A stretch of DNA of 19,662 nucleotides from Elusimicrobia bacterium RIFCSPLOWO2_01_FULL_59_12 (GTDB taxonomy: Bacteria; Elusimicrobiota; Elusimicrobia; 2-01-FULL-59-12): contig MGUR01000060.1 of assembly GCA_001800075.1 (NCBI GenBank), forward strand, positions 1 through 19,662. The letters are read 5' to 3'. Numbering within the stretch: the stretch's first letter is position 1; the number at the start of each line of letters is the position of its first letter. Both the position numbers and the translations under genes were made by a program. A model generated the notes under the pieces. It saw nothing but the letters and a program-made list of their open reading frames with translations, was not told the origin of the DNA and searched no databases. Below, piece by piece: positions 6,613 to 15,237 of the stretch.

Positions 6613-8928
6613 TCAGGCTGCTTCGCGGCTGTCTAATGGCGCGCTTGCGGCGAGTGCGGAGCGGAGCGGGAGCGTGAAGCGGATCGTCGTGCCCAATCCC
6701 AGCCCGGGAGAGGTCGCGCGGATTTTCCCGCGGTGGGCCAGCACGATTTCTTTGCAAATGGCCAGGCCAAGCCCCAGACCCTGCGCGCCTTTCGAACCCC
6801 CGGGGGTGATCTGGAAGAATTTGTCGAAAATCCGATCCTGCGTGTCCGAAGACAGCCCGATGCCGGTGTCCGAGACCTCGATGGCCAGGGAGTCCCCCTC
6901 CGGGGCGGCCCGGACGGCGACCCGCCCGTTTTCGGGGGTAAATTTCAGCGCGTTGTGGATCAGGTTCCACAGCACTTGCCGGATACGGCCCTCGTCGAGG
7001 ACCACCGGCGCCAGCGACGCGGCCGGAAGCGAAAGCGTCAGCGCGACGTCCCGCTCCCGGGCTTCGGCCTGAGATTTCTCCACCTCCTCTTTGAACAGCG
7101 TCTCGACGTCGCAAGGAGCCGGATGAATGGACAGGCGTCCCTTTTCCATGCGCGCGAAATCCAATAGGTCGTCCACCATTCTCTCCTGCAGGTCCACCTG
7201 GCGTTCCAACTGCCGGATGATGTCCGCCTGCGGAGATGTCAGAGGCCCTCGGGCCTGCTGTTTGAGGATCTCGCAATAGCCGCGCACCCCGGTCAAGGGC
7301 CCCCGCAGGTCGTGGCTCACCAGCGAGAGAAATTGCGACTTCATTTTGTCGAGCTCCTTAAGCTGCTCAATGTGCGAGCGATTCTTGTGGTGCAGCTGGG
7401 CGTTCTCGATGGCGAGGGCCGCCTGGCGGCCGAACGATTTTAAAAAATTGATCTCGCGCTCCGAGAAAGCGCGCGGCTGCGAGACGGTCACCGCGTTGAT
7501 GACCCCCAGCGGGTTTCGGTCCATGGTATAGACGGGAACGCAGAGCAGCGATTTGATCATCTGGCCGCTGGAGGCGTAGTGCGGGTCGCTCATCGCGTAT
7601 TCCGCCCAGTAGGGCTCGCCGAACTGCAGCGCCCACCCCGCCATTCCCTCTCCCAGGCCCAGAGCCAGGGGGCTGTGGATGCGAAAATCCGTGCCTCGGA
7701 CCCACTGCGTCTGCAGCCGCTGCGTCTGAACGTTCCAGAGCATCAAGGACGCCCGGTCCACTTTCAGGATGGCCAGGACGTTGTCCAGGATGTGGACCGT
7801 GGTTTCATCGATGCCCTGGGTGGAGCCGACGAACGTGGCCAGGGCGGCCACGCCCACTTCAAAGGAAAAGTTGAGTTCCGTGATCTTTTCCTGAAGCCGT
7901 TCGAAGAGCGCCTTGCGCTGAAGGGTGAGAGCCACGGAGTGGGCCAGGGTCTCAAAAAATCGGATGTCGTCCGGCTCCCAGGGGCGGGCCGCGTAGGTCC
8001 CCAAAAGGAGCACCCCGAAGGTCTCTTTCTCGCTGCGGACGGGGAGGCAGAGATGGGCCGTGTAGTTGAATTGCTCGCTGGGGCAAGGGTCCCCGTGAGT
8101 TTGGCTGAAGCTGAAGGGCTGGCGCAGGGCAAAAGCGGGGCAGGCCCGGACCGGAAGGTAACTCGCGGAACCCGGCCGCATGGCGGGGTGCTCTCCGATC
8201 CCTTTCAACGCGCGCCAGCTTTCATCGTGCACCCACAATCGCGCGAACGTCCCGAACGGACGCAGGATCTGGTTCAGGCGGGCGGCGATCTGTTCCTGCA
8301 ATTGGGTCCTGGGAAGATCGAGCGTGACGGCGTTGAGTTCGTTCAAGAGCGTGATGTTGCTTTCCATCGCCAGGACATTTTTCCGCAGCGCCCCCTCTTT
8401 CCGGCGCAGGAGCCGCACGGTCACCACCGCCGTCATGATCATGATCCCCAGGAACAGCATATGTCCGGCGTAGACGGCGGCGAGCTCCCGGGATGTTTCG
8501 GCGCGATGGATCCCAATCAAGACCAGGTAGGAAAGAGCGGATAAAAGGCCGTTCCAGCGGATCTGCCCCATGTCGAAATGGAAGGCCTGCACAAGGAAAG
8601 GCACCCCGTAAAGGAAAAAGAACGGGCTGTTCGGCCCTCCCGTCAGATGCACCGCGCAGGCGATGCCCAGAATATCCCATGCGCTGAGCGCGTAATCCAG
8701 AAGGCGGCGCGCCGCTTCGATGCGGGACGCAAGCCACCAGGCCGCCAGATAAGGGACGGTATAGGCGGCCAGCAGGAGGGCCAACGGGCGCAGATCGGAG
8801 ACGAAGCTGAAAATCCAGAGATAAACGGCGAGCACAAAAGACGTCAAGGAAATGGTCAAGCGGAAAAGACTGTCGAGACGGATTTTTTGGAGGAGGTCTT
8901 CGGGAAGTCCCCGGCGCAGGGGAGTCAT
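6613..8928 (-). CDS. Membrane sensor histidine kinase with two GAF domains
   Basis: A 771-residue sensor kinase. Residues 24-175 form about six membrane helices (MASE-like, with few extracytoplasmic loops). Two GAF-type sensor domains follow (about 205-340 and 355-512). A HisKA helix pair has the phospho-acceptor H539 in FLSLVSHDLRGPL, and the HATPase domain has N-box NLIHNALKF (655-663), G1 box DTGIGL (687-692) and G2 box GLGLGLAI (717-724). There is no receiver domain at the C terminus. The response regulator gene is 12 bp upstream on the same strand, so the two form a cognate pair. The ligand is unknown; GAF domains can bind haem, cyclic nucleotides or small metabolites, and none is indicated here. 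Confidence 0.93.
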   Translation of the reverse strand: MTPLRRGLPEDLLQKIRLDSLFRLTISLTSFVLAVYLWIFSFVSDLRPLALLLAAYTVPYLAAWWLASRIEAARRLLDYALSAWDILGIACAVHLTGGPNSPFFFLYGVPFLVQAFHFDMGQIRWNGLLSALSYLVLIGIHRAETSRELAAVYAGHMLFLGIMIMTAVVTVRLLRRKEGALRKNVLAMESNITLLNELNAVTLDLPRTQLQEQIAARLNQILRPFGTFARLWVHDESWRALKGIGEHPAMRPGSASYLPVRACPAFALRQPFSFSQTHGDPCPSEQFNYTAHLCLPVRSEKETFGVLLLGTYAARPWEPDDIRFFETLAHSVALTLQRKALFERLQEKITELNFSFEVGVAALATFVGSTQGIDETTVHILDNVLAILKVDRASLMLWNVQTQRLQTQWVRGTDFRIHSPLALGLGEGMAGWALQFGEPYWAEYAMSDPHYASSGQMIKSLLCVPVYTMDRNPLGVINAVTVSQPRAFSEREINFLKSFGRQAALAIENAQLHHKNRSHIEQLKELDKMKSQFLSLVSHDLRGPLTGVRGYCEILKQQARGPLTSPQADIIRQLERQVDLQERMVDDLLDFARMEKGRLSIHPAPCDVETLFKEEVEKSQAEARERDVALTLSLPAASLAPVVLDEGRIRQVLWNLIHNALKFTPENGRVAVRAAPEGDSLAIEVSDTGIGLSSDTQDRIFDKFFQITPGGSKGAQGLGLGLAICKEIVLAHRGKIRATSPGLGLGTTIRFTLPLRSALAASAPLDSREAA

Positions 8929-8940
8929 GGGCGCGGCGCC

Positions 8941-9399
8941 TCAGGCCGCCAGAAGGCGGTCAACTTCTCGGTAAAGGTCTTTGGCGTAAAAGGGTTTGGT
9001 GAGATAGGCGGCCGCGCCGACCTCTTTGCCGGTCAGGAGATCTTCCTTTTCCTTGCATCCGGTGAGAAACAGCACGGGGATGTCCTGGCCGGACGAGTTC
9101 GTCTTGAGGATGCGGCAGAGTTCAAAGCCGTTAAGCCAGGGAAGCATGACGTCCAGGATGACCAAATCGGGCTGGTGCTTCTTCAGCAGTTCCGGAAGCT
9201 GGACCCCGGTGGAGGCGGTGATGACATTGTAGCGGGAGTTCAGGAGCTCCAAAACAATGCGCCGGACGACCGGGTCATCGTCCACCACCAGGACGCGCCG
9301 GCGGTCGCCGGAGGTCCGGCGACACGCATTGTCCGGGTCTTTTACGTTGCTTTCCACGGTATGTTCGATGAGGCGCCCGGGCTCTGCGGTGGGGTCCAT
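8941..9399 (-). CDS. Single-domain response regulator (CheY/Spo0F-like)
   Basis: A receiver domain of 152 residues with a 30-residue leader and no output domain. The acidic pocket DDD is at 40-42, the phosphorylated aspartate is D83 (LVILDVMLP), T113 lies in FLTG and the conserved lysine is K135 (LTKPF). I chose the ATG at 9399, four bases after GGAAGG; an upstream in-frame TTG at 9411 would add four residues. It is the first gene of a pair with the GAF-domain kinase. Lacking a DNA-binding domain, it presumably acts by protein contact or as a phosphorelay intermediate. Confidence 0.9.
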   Translation of the reverse strand: MDPTAEPGRLIEHTVESNVKDPDNACRRTSGDRRRVLVVDDDPVVRRIVLELLNSRYNVITASTGVQLPELLKKHQPDLVILDVMLPWLNGFELCRILKTNSSGQDIPVLFLTGCKEKEDLLTGKEVGAAAYLTKPFYAKDLYREVDRLLAA

Positions 9400-9501
9400 G
9401 ATGCCTTCCAAGTACCACGATTGGAGGGGGTTGTCAACGTCTTTCCCTGACGGAAAGCGGGATTTTACAGGATGTTGAGGATTCCGTGAGTTTGGGAGAT
9501 T

Positions 9502-10686
9502 CTAGGGAGTGGAGATCTGAATGACGTAGGGTTTTGGACCCGGGGTGGCGGCCGTCTTCAGGGCCTGGAGGGTGTAACTGCCGCCGGCGTTCCACAGGGA
9601 CCAATCCTGGATTCCGACGTCCGCCGCGGCCTGGATCTGGGCGCGCACTTCTTCGGGTCCGTAGCGGACGCCCCCTAAGGAAAAGTCCTGCAGGTAAGGT
9701 CTCAATTTCTGCGCCAGGGGGCCGAGGCCTCTGACCGCGTCTTTGAGACCGTAGTACACGGTTTTATAGGGTTCGCGATTGGGTTCCGGCAGGCCGTATT
9801 CCCCCCTGTAATAGTGCGACGGATAGACCATCGGGCAAACGTAATCGACTTTTTCGGTCATCGGCACGATTCGCTGGCCGATCCCCATCCCCGAGTTGTC
9901 TGACGTCGTGAGTCCGAAAACGTCGATCGAAATTTTCGTTCCGAGCGGGTGCAGCAGCTGTCGGGCCTGGCCGAGAAAATCCACCAAAGCCTGGGAAGCG
10001 GCCTGGCGGTTGTGCGGGACGGAATAGCGGATGCTTTGAAGATGCCCGTCGGTGGGGAAACGGATATAGTCGAACTGCACTTCGTCGAAACCCAGCTTGG
10101 ACGCCTGTAAGGCGATCAGCAGATTGTAGCGCCAGGCATCCTTATTATAGGGATCCAGCCAGGTGGTATGTCCGTGGTCGTACCACAACTCGCCCAGGTG
10201 GTTGTGGACCCCGAGGCTTGGATTTTTGCGGGGCATGATGTTGTCTTTGAAAACGACCTGGCGGGCGATGGTGTAAACCCCCCTTTTTTTAAGTTCCGCG
10301 AGCCACTCGGCAAGATCGGGAACCGCGTTGACGTAGGCGCCCGCTTGCTTGGCGGAGGCGGCCCCCGGAAGATACACTTCCCCATGGAATTCTTTCACAT
10401 CGATCACCACCGCATTGATCACGGTTTCGTTAAGAACGTTGTCCAGCCAGCGCCGGTATTTCGGGGATCCGGCGTTCCAGCAGGTCAAATGGATCGCGCG
10501 GATCGGATGGGTGGATGGGGTGAGGATGAACGGCGGCGCGGCCGCATCGGGGAGGGGTTCCCTGGCCAGGCCGCCGCGGGAAACGGGTCCGGTTGAACCG
10601 CGCGGCGCTTCCGCCGACAGCGGATAGCCGGCGGGCAGAGCCAGGCAGGAGGCGAGCAGGGCGGTGAAAAGAGGCTGAGCGGTCAT
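9502..10686 (-). CDS. Exported putative glycoside hydrolase (DUF4015 family)
   Basis: A 394-residue protein with an N-terminal signal peptide (about 1-27), a Pro/Ala-rich linker and a TIM-barrel-like domain from about 62. Family-typical segments include AIHLTCWNAGS (64-74), INAVVIDVKEFHGEV (90-104), GFDEVQFDYIRFPTDG (199-214), ISIDVFGLTT (252-261) and DYVCPMVYPSHY (281-292). Acidic residues in VIDVKE and FDYIRFP are candidates for catalysis or substrate binding, as in GH13-related barrels; this assignment is inference. The substrate is unknown, with cell-wall or exopolysaccharide the usual suggestion. The start at 10686 has no clear ribosome-binding site and lies 29 bp after the preceding gene. 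Confidence 0.85.
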   Translation of the reverse strand: MTAQPLFTALLASCLALPAGYPLSAEAPRGSTGPVSRGGLAREPLPDAAAPPFILTPSTHPIRAIHLTCWNAGSPKYRRWLDNVLNETVINAVVIDVKEFHGEVYLPGAASAKQAGAYVNAVPDLAEWLAELKKRGVYTIARQVVFKDNIMPRKNPSLGVHNHLGELWYDHGHTTWLDPYNKDAWRYNLLIALQASKLGFDEVQFDYIRFPTDGHLQSIRYSVPHNRQAASQALVDFLGQARQLLHPLGTKISIDVFGLTTSDNSGMGIGQRIVPMTEKVDYVCPMVYPSHYYRGEYGLPEPNREPYKTVYYGLKDAVRGLGPLAQKLRPYLQDFSLGGVRYGPEEVRAQIQAAADVGIQDWSLWNAGGSYTLQALKTAATPGPKPYVIQISTP

Positions 10687-10715
10687 GGTGTGGGCAATTT
10701 AAGGCGGGGAGTGTA

Positions 10716-11228
10716 CTAAGGATGCGCCTCCCGTTCAGAGGCGTCATGCGGAAGGTAACCCCGGCCCGGCGGTACGATCAGCTGGGAAGCGACGGTCAAT
10801 TCGGTGTGGCGAATCTGCCCTCCCCGATGCGCCGTCCATACCATCAACAAGCTGGCGACGGTCGTTAATCCCAGGACCCCTTGCAGGAACCCTCGCGGCA
10901 GCTGGCTTCGCCGGCGAAACGCGATCAACCCGGCGAGGGCGGCCGCTCCCAAGAGTTCCATCCCGATCAAGGCGGCCCCGGCGGCTTCTTCATGGGGTTC
11001 CACCAGATCATCGCTGATTCCCGGCAGCGCTTCGACGACTTCTTCAACCGCGTCCCCGGAGAAATAGACCGGAAGGGTCAGCACGGCCAGGGCGACAAAT
11101 GCGCCCAGGGAAAATCTCTGCATGTCAATATTTTTCTTGGCGACGCCGTAAATAAACAAAGCGCTGGCAAACAACAGTCCGATAACCGGCACATGACTCA
11201 GCACAAGATGCAGCTGGATCGCATTCAT
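10716..11228 (-). CDS. Four-helix membrane protein with conserved histidines
   Basis: A 170-residue integral membrane protein with four predicted helices (about 10-27, 38-56, 84-103, 115-132). Histidines sit near membrane edges in HLVLSHVP (7-14), EPHEEAAG (77-84) and AHRGGQIRHTE (133-143), together with YFSGDAVEE. It resembles DUF2231-like membrane proteins that carry LSHVP- and GGQIRH-type motifs, in which the histidines suggest haem or metal binding; no ligand is proven. ATG at 11228 follows GGGAGGT, a strong ribosome-binding site. It is divergent from the secreted OB-fold-like gene and 29 bp ahead of the glycoside hydrolase gene. Confidence 0.75.
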   Translation of the reverse strand: MNAIQLHLVLSHVPVIGLLFASALFIYGVAKKNIDMQRFSLGAFVALAVLTLPVYFSGDAVEEVVEALPGISDDLVEPHEEAAGAALIGMELLGAAALAGLIAFRRRSQLPRGFLQGVLGLTTVASLLMVWTAHRGGQIRHTELTVASQLIVPPGRGYLPHDASEREAHP

Positions 11229-11338
11229 TAGAGACCTCCCAAACCGGATTTGACTATTCGCCGCTCTGGCCTAAACACCCAAGATGTCATAAACTCATGT
11301 GGCGACGCCGGGTAACCCATTGCGTCAGGAGGCTCATT

Positions 11339-11806
11339 ATGAATCATAAGCTAGGCCGAAAGATATTCATCGCGGCGGGTTTTCTGGGAGTCCTCACCGC
11401 CGTGATACGGGCGGACTTCCCCTTCCAATGGAGAGGAAGCCGCGGGTGGGAGCCGGAAAGCGCCTATTGCCGGCTCTACGACGCGCGCCGTGTCGTGACG
11501 CTCAAAGGGGTCGTGCAGCGCGTGGAAAAAGTGACGCCCCTGAAAGGAATGGGCGAGGGGATCCATCTGATGTTGAAAACGGAGGCCGAAACCATTCCCG
11601 TCCATCTGGGGCCGATCTGGTATGTGAAAAAGCAGCCGGTCCAGATCCAGGCGCGGGACCTCATCGAAGTCACCGGTTCCCGCGTCCCGTGCGACGGCAA
11701 ACCGGTCATCCTGGCCGCCCACATCCAGAAAGGCCATGAGATCGTGAAATTTCGCGAAGTGAAAGGAACCCCGCTCTGGGGCGGCGTGGAACGGCATCAG
11801 CGCTAG
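11339..11806 (+). CDS. Secreted OB-fold-like protein of unknown function
   Basis: A 155-residue exported protein. ATG at 11339 lies six bases after AGGAGG; an upstream in-frame start near 11297 would bury the signal peptide MNHKLGRKIFIAAGFLGVLTAV. The mature part has alternating beta-strand blocks (RVVTLKGVVQRVEKVTP, GIHLMLKTEAETIPVHLGPIWYV, DLIEVTGSRVPCDGKPVILAA), which fit a small OB-like barrel. Similar proteins are often annotated vaguely as DNA-binding, an unlikely role outside the cytoplasm. The gene is divergent from the His-rich membrane protein and converges on the TonB-like gene. Confidence 0.72.
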   Translation: MNHKLGRKIFIAAGFLGVLTAVIRADFPFQWRGSRGWEPESAYCRLYDARRVVTLKGVVQRVEKVTPLKGMGEGIHLMLKTEAETIPVHLGPIWYVKKQPVQIQARDLIEVTGSRVPCDGKPVILAAHIQKGHEIVKFREVKGTPLWGGVERHQR

Positions 11807-11807
11807 G

Positions 11808-11822
11808 ACCCCGCTACGGGGT
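11808..11822. terminator. Short hairpin between convergent genes
   Basis: ACCCCG, loop CTA, CGGGGT forms a 6-bp GC-rich stem between two convergent genes and overlaps the TonB-like stop codon. It could act as a compact bidirectional terminator, but no proper T run follows on either strand. Confidence 0.35.
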
Positions 11823-12434
11823 TGTCTCCGCTGACTGTTTCGCCGGCCGAAGCCTGCAGATGTACACGAATTGGTTTGTCGCATCGCCCACCCATTTGCG
11901 GACGCATTCCCAAACTCCCGAAGCGGTCGTTTTTCCCAATGAAACGCCGGTCACGCTCGCCGCCGGGGATTCCGCTTCCGCGGGCAGCAGGGAAAACCGG
12001 ATCGTCACGATGCCCCATTGCTCTCCGAAGGAATTCGGCTTTTCCACAAACCGCCACTGCTTCAGGGCCTCCACGGCTTTTTCGTCGAGGCGCGTTTCGC
12101 CGCTCAACTGCTGAGGCTCCATGAAAGATTGCACCTGGCCGGCCGGCGTGACGCGGATTTTCATGCGCAGGACGCCGGTGATGCCTTTTTGCTGGGCCCA
12201 CTCAGGGTAGTCCGGCAGAACCCAATGGACCAGAGCCCGGTTTTTCAAAGGCCCGGTGATATCCACCGGGCTCAAGGGGCCGGTTTTCGGCGCGGGGGGC
12301 CGGGCCGCCTTCTGGGGCTTGACGGGCGCCGCGGCAAGAGGCGGGGGCGCGGGCGGGGGCGGCCGGTGTTGGATATAGACCACCAGGGCCAAGACCAGCA
12401 GCAAGCTGAAAGCGACGGCGATCATCCATTTCAC
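11814..12434 (-). CDS. TonB-like energy-transduction protein
   Basis: A 206-residue protein with one N-terminal membrane helix (about 4-21), a Pro/Ala/Lys-rich stretch (24-50) and a TonB C-terminal-type domain (about 60-150: YPEWAQQKGITGVLRMKIRVTPAGQV, EKAVEALKQWRF). TonB couples the inner-membrane proton motive force to outer-membrane transporters. The linker is much shorter than in classical TonB, and about 55 extra residues follow the domain. No exbB or exbD is nearby, so it may be an accessory or cell-envelope paralogue. The start is taken as GTG at 12434; the ATG at 12425 is an alternative. Confidence 0.7.
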   Translation of the reverse strand: MKWMIAVAFSLLLVLALVVYIQHRPPPPAPPPLAAAPVKPQKAARPPAPKTGPLSPVDITGPLKNRALVHWVLPDYPEWAQQKGITGVLRMKIRVTPAGQVQSFMEPQQLSGETRLDEKAVEALKQWRFVEKPNSFGEQWGIVTIRFSLLPAEAESPAASVTGVSLGKTTASGVWECVRKWVGDATNQFVYICRLRPAKQSAETTP

Positions 12435-12507
12435 GGCCTGAGGGTACCACTTTGATCAAAAACGCAGTATGATTTTCGTCATAAAGGAAAACAAGGGAGG
12501 CAACTCA

Positions 12508-13326
12508 ATGTTTTTCAACCTTCACACCGCCCGGAAACGATGGGCGCTCGCGGGCTTCATCGGGGCGCTGGGTCTGGCCGGCCTGGGACTTTGGAAAAAG
12601 GCCGGCGGCCCGGCGGCAGGCCAGCTGACGGAGCCGCTCCAAAAAGGAACCCTGATCGAAAGCGTGTACGGAATCGGCACGGTCACGGCCACCAAGAGCT
12701 TCCAGCTGAAACCCGGGGTCACCGATACGATCCGCAGACTGTTCGTCAAGGAAGGGGATGCGGTGAAACGCGGCGAGCCGCTGGTGCATTTTGACGGCGG
12801 CGCGCGGATGACGGCTCCTTTCGACGGCACGGTCACGCGCCTGCCCGTCAAAACCGGAGAGACCGTTTTTTCGCAATCGGTGATTCTGGACCTGGTGGAT
12901 CTCCTGGACCGCTACCTGATCGTGTCCCTCGAGCAGCGCAGCGCGCTGAAGGTCCGCCGGGGCCAGAATGCGCGGCTGAGTTTCGACGGCTTCCGGGAGC
13001 AGTCCTTCGAAGGGAGCGTGGAATCGGTTTATTCCAGCGGGGACAATTTTTTGGTCCGGATTGACGCGCCCCGCCTGCCGCCGCAAATCCTTCCCGGGAT
13101 GACGGCCGACGTCGCCATCGGAATCGCGGAACATCCCGGCGCGCTGCTTGCGCCGGTGTCGGCGATTCAAGCGGGCCGGGCGATCCGTAAACGCGGAGAA
13201 GGGCGGGCGGACGCCGTCCCGGTGCAAACGGGGGTGGTCGACGGCGCCATGGCCCAGATTCTCTCGGGCGACCTGCGGGAAGGCGACCGGCTGTGGATTC
13301 CCCGGAAAAAAGGAAAGACGCCGTGA
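12508..13326 (+). CDS. Membrane-fusion (HlyD/MacA-type) adaptor of an ABC exporter
   Basis: A 272-residue periplasmic adaptor starting at ATG 12508, seven bases after AGGGAGG. It has an N-terminal membrane anchor (about 10-30). The first lipoyl half (IRRLFVKEGDAVKRGEPLV) is followed almost directly by the second (MTAPFDGTVTRLPVKTGETV), then a beta-barrel domain and a membrane-proximal domain ending near KKGKTP. In MacA and HlyD a long coiled-coil hairpin separates the two lipoyl halves and contacts TolC; here only a few residues (FDGGAR) lie between them. First gene of a three-gene operon; its TGA overlaps the permease GTG. Confidence 0.88.
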   Translation: MFFNLHTARKRWALAGFIGALGLAGLGLWKKAGGPAAGQLTEPLQKGTLIESVYGIGTVTATKSFQLKPGVTDTIRRLFVKEGDAVKRGEPLVHFDGGARMTAPFDGTVTRLPVKTGETVFSQSVILDLVDLLDRYLIVSLEQRSALKVRRGQNARLSFDGFREQSFEGSVESVYSSGDNFLVRIDAPRLPPQILPGMTADVAIGIAEHPGALLAPVSAIQAGRAIRKRGEGRADAVPVQTGVVDGAMAQILSGDLREGDRLWIPRKKGKTP

Positions 13327-14576
13327 TCTTCCTGGCGGTCAGGTACCTTTTCGCGCGGCCCCGGCAGACCCTGCTGACGCTCCTGGGCATCTTCTTCGGC
13401 AGCGCGGCGTTTGTGGCGATCTCGGGTTTCATGCTGGGGTTCAGGGGCTACCTGATCGATCAGCTCATCAACAACAACGCCCACGTCCTCATTCAGGCCC
13501 GCGAGGAGTTTCTCACGGAACATTCGCTGGATGCTCCTTTTTATGGATCTGCCTACCGCCACATCTTTTGGGCGGCGCCGCCGTCCGGGCGGAAAGACAG
13601 CGACATCGTTGAAAATCCGCAGAGCTGGTATCTGAGACTGAAAAACGATCCGCGCGTCGCCGCCTACTCTCCCCAGCTCACGGCGTCCGTCATTTTCGCC
13701 AAAGGGACGGCCGCGTCCGCCTCCCGTCTCATCGGCTGCGATCCCCTGCAGCAGCAAAAGGTGACCACGATTGGGGAGTATGTCGTCGAGGGAAAATTCG
13801 CGGACCTGGCGGTCGGCGGGAACCGGCTGGTGATTGGAGAAGAACTCAAGAAAAAGCTGGGGGTGGAGCTTTCTCAGACTGTGTCGGTTTCGCTGGCCCA
13901 CCGCGCCGCCACCCCGTTTAAAGTGGCGGCCGTCTTTCGCACAGGAAACCGCATGACGGACAGCCTGGCCTACGGGGCCATCAGCGACGTGCAAAACGTC
14001 AACGGAACGCCGAATCAGGTCAACGAAATCGCCGTCCGGCTGCACGACCATGCCCAGGCGGCGGCCCTGGCGACCACCTGGGCCGGCTGGGGTCCTGAAA
14101 AAGTGGAAAGCTGGGACCAGATCAACGCCAATATTTTTGAGATTTTCCGCATCCAGGACGCCGTCCGTTTTCTGTCCGTGGGCGCGGTTTTGATCGTGGC
14201 GGCCTTCGGCATCTATAACGTGCTCAACATGACGGTGATGCATAAACGGCAGGACATCGCGATCCTCCGGTCGATGGGCTACAACACCGGCGAGATGATC
14301 TGGCTTTTCTTCTCCCAGGGGTTGATCCTGGGCGTGTCCGGAGCGATCCTGGGGCTGGCCTTCGGATATGGGGTCTGTCTTTATCTGCAGACGATTCCGT
14401 TCGGGGGCGGATCCCTGGGGTCGGGACCGGGCCATATGCTGGTCTCTTTCCAGCCCGGCATCTATGTTCAAGCGGCCCTCCTGGCGCTCCTGTCCGCTTC
14501 CATCGCCAGCATTCTCCCGGCGCGCGCGGCCGGGAAGCTGACACCCATCGAGATTATTCGCGCCGGAGCGGAGTGA
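13323..14576 (+). CDS. ABC transporter permease, MacB/FtsX (DevC-like) family
   Basis: A 417-residue permease. I chose GTG 13323, which overlaps the adaptor stop as GTGA and follows AAGGAAAG; an upstream GTG at 13293 is less likely. A first helix (about 15-40) is followed by a periplasmic domain of roughly 235 residues and three C-terminal helices (about 280-302, 318-345, 375-400). This is the four-helix layout of type VII ABC systems, which act as mechanotransmitters rather than classical channels. Family segments include IYNVLNMTVMHKRQDIAILRSMGY and ILPARAAGKLTPIEIIR. With the adaptor and ATPase it resembles DevBCA or MacAB exporters; the substrate is unknown. Confidence 0.9.
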   Translation: MIFLAVRYLFARPRQTLLTLLGIFFGSAAFVAISGFMLGFRGYLIDQLINNNAHVLIQAREEFLTEHSLDAPFYGSAYRHIFWAAPPSGRKDSDIVENPQSWYLRLKNDPRVAAYSPQLTASVIFAKGTAASASRLIGCDPLQQQKVTTIGEYVVEGKFADLAVGGNRLVIGEELKKKLGVELSQTVSVSLAHRAATPFKVAAVFRTGNRMTDSLAYGAISDVQNVNGTPNQVNEIAVRLHDHAQAAALATTWAGWGPEKVESWDQINANIFEIFRIQDAVRFLSVGAVLIVAAFGIYNVLNMTVMHKRQDIAILRSMGYNTGEMIWLFFSQGLILGVSGAILGLAFGYGVCLYLQTIPFGGGSLGSGPGHMLVSFQPGIYVQAALLALLSASIASILPARAAGKLTPIEIIRAGAE

Positions 14577-14580
14577 GCCT

Positions 14581-15237
14581 ATGGGCATCGTCGCTCAACA
14601 TGTGGGAAAAGTGATCGGCGCGCCGCCCACCCGTATTTTGTCGGATATCACCCTGGACATTCGCGAAGGCGAGTTTGTCTCTTTGACGGGGCGGTCCGGC
14701 GCGGGCAAAAGCACGCTGCTGTATCTCCTAAGCAGTTTGGACAAGGCGTCGGAGGGGACCATTGAAATTGAAGGCCAGGACGTCGGCCGCATGTCCGGCG
14801 AGGCGCTCAGCCGGTTCCGCAACGAGAAAATGGGCTTTGTTTTTCAATTCCACTATCTGATCGCGGAACTGAACGCCTTGGAGAACACCCTGCTTCCGGC
14901 GCGCAAATTCAAACAACAGGAGCGGCGAAAGGCGCATGCCGAAAAGCTGCTCGAACGGTTCGGATTGGGCGACAAATTGAACCGCCTGCCGCGGCAGCTG
15001 TCGGGCGGCGAGATGCAGCGGGTCGCGATCGCCCGGGCGCTGGTCATGGAGCCGCGCTACGTGTTCGCCGATGAGCCCACGGGGTCGCTGGATACGGCGA
15101 ACGGAGAAAGGGTGATCAACATCCTGCGCGAGGCCAACGAGACGTCGGGGACGACGGTCGTTTTGGTGACGCACGAACCTGAATTTGCCAACCTGGCCAA
15201 ACGCCAGATTCACCTGCGGGACGGACGGGTGGTCTAG
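14581..15237 (+). CDS. ABC transporter ATP-binding protein, LolD/MacB class
   Basis: A 218-residue ATPase that starts 4 bp after the permease stop and powers the exporter. Walker A is GRSGAGKST (about 37-45), the Q-loop lies in FVFQF, the signature is LSGGEMQRVAIARAL, Walker B is YVFADEPTGSLD and the switch histidine is in VTHEPE. The sequence order and the DEPTGSLD box are typical of LolD, DevA and MacB ATPases. No outer-membrane TolC partner is encoded nearby. Confidence 0.95.
   Translation: MGIVAQHVGKVIGAPPTRILSDITLDIREGEFVSLTGRSGAGKSTLLYLLSSLDKASEGTIEIEGQDVGRMSGEALSRFRNEKMGFVFQFHYLIAELNALENTLLPARKFKQQERRKAHAEKLLERFGLGDKLNRLPRQLSGGEMQRVAIARALVMEPRYVFADEPTGSLDTANGERVINILREANETSGTTVVLVTHEPEFANLAKRQIHLRDGRVV

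Noticed and set aside
9441..9457. CTTTCC/GGAAAG inverted repeat upstream of the response regulator
   Set aside because: The stem is only 6 bp with no T run on either strand, too weak to call as a terminator.
12451..12460. TTTGATCAAA palindrome between the TonB-like and adaptor genes, considered as an Fnr box
   Set aside because: Fnr boxes need four bases between TTGAT and ATCAA. Here the half-sites overlap, so it is most likely chance.
13167..14588. 473-codon open frame on the minus strand
   Set aside because: It is antisense to the ABC permease, which has clear family motifs and operon position; the antisense product has no recognisable domain.
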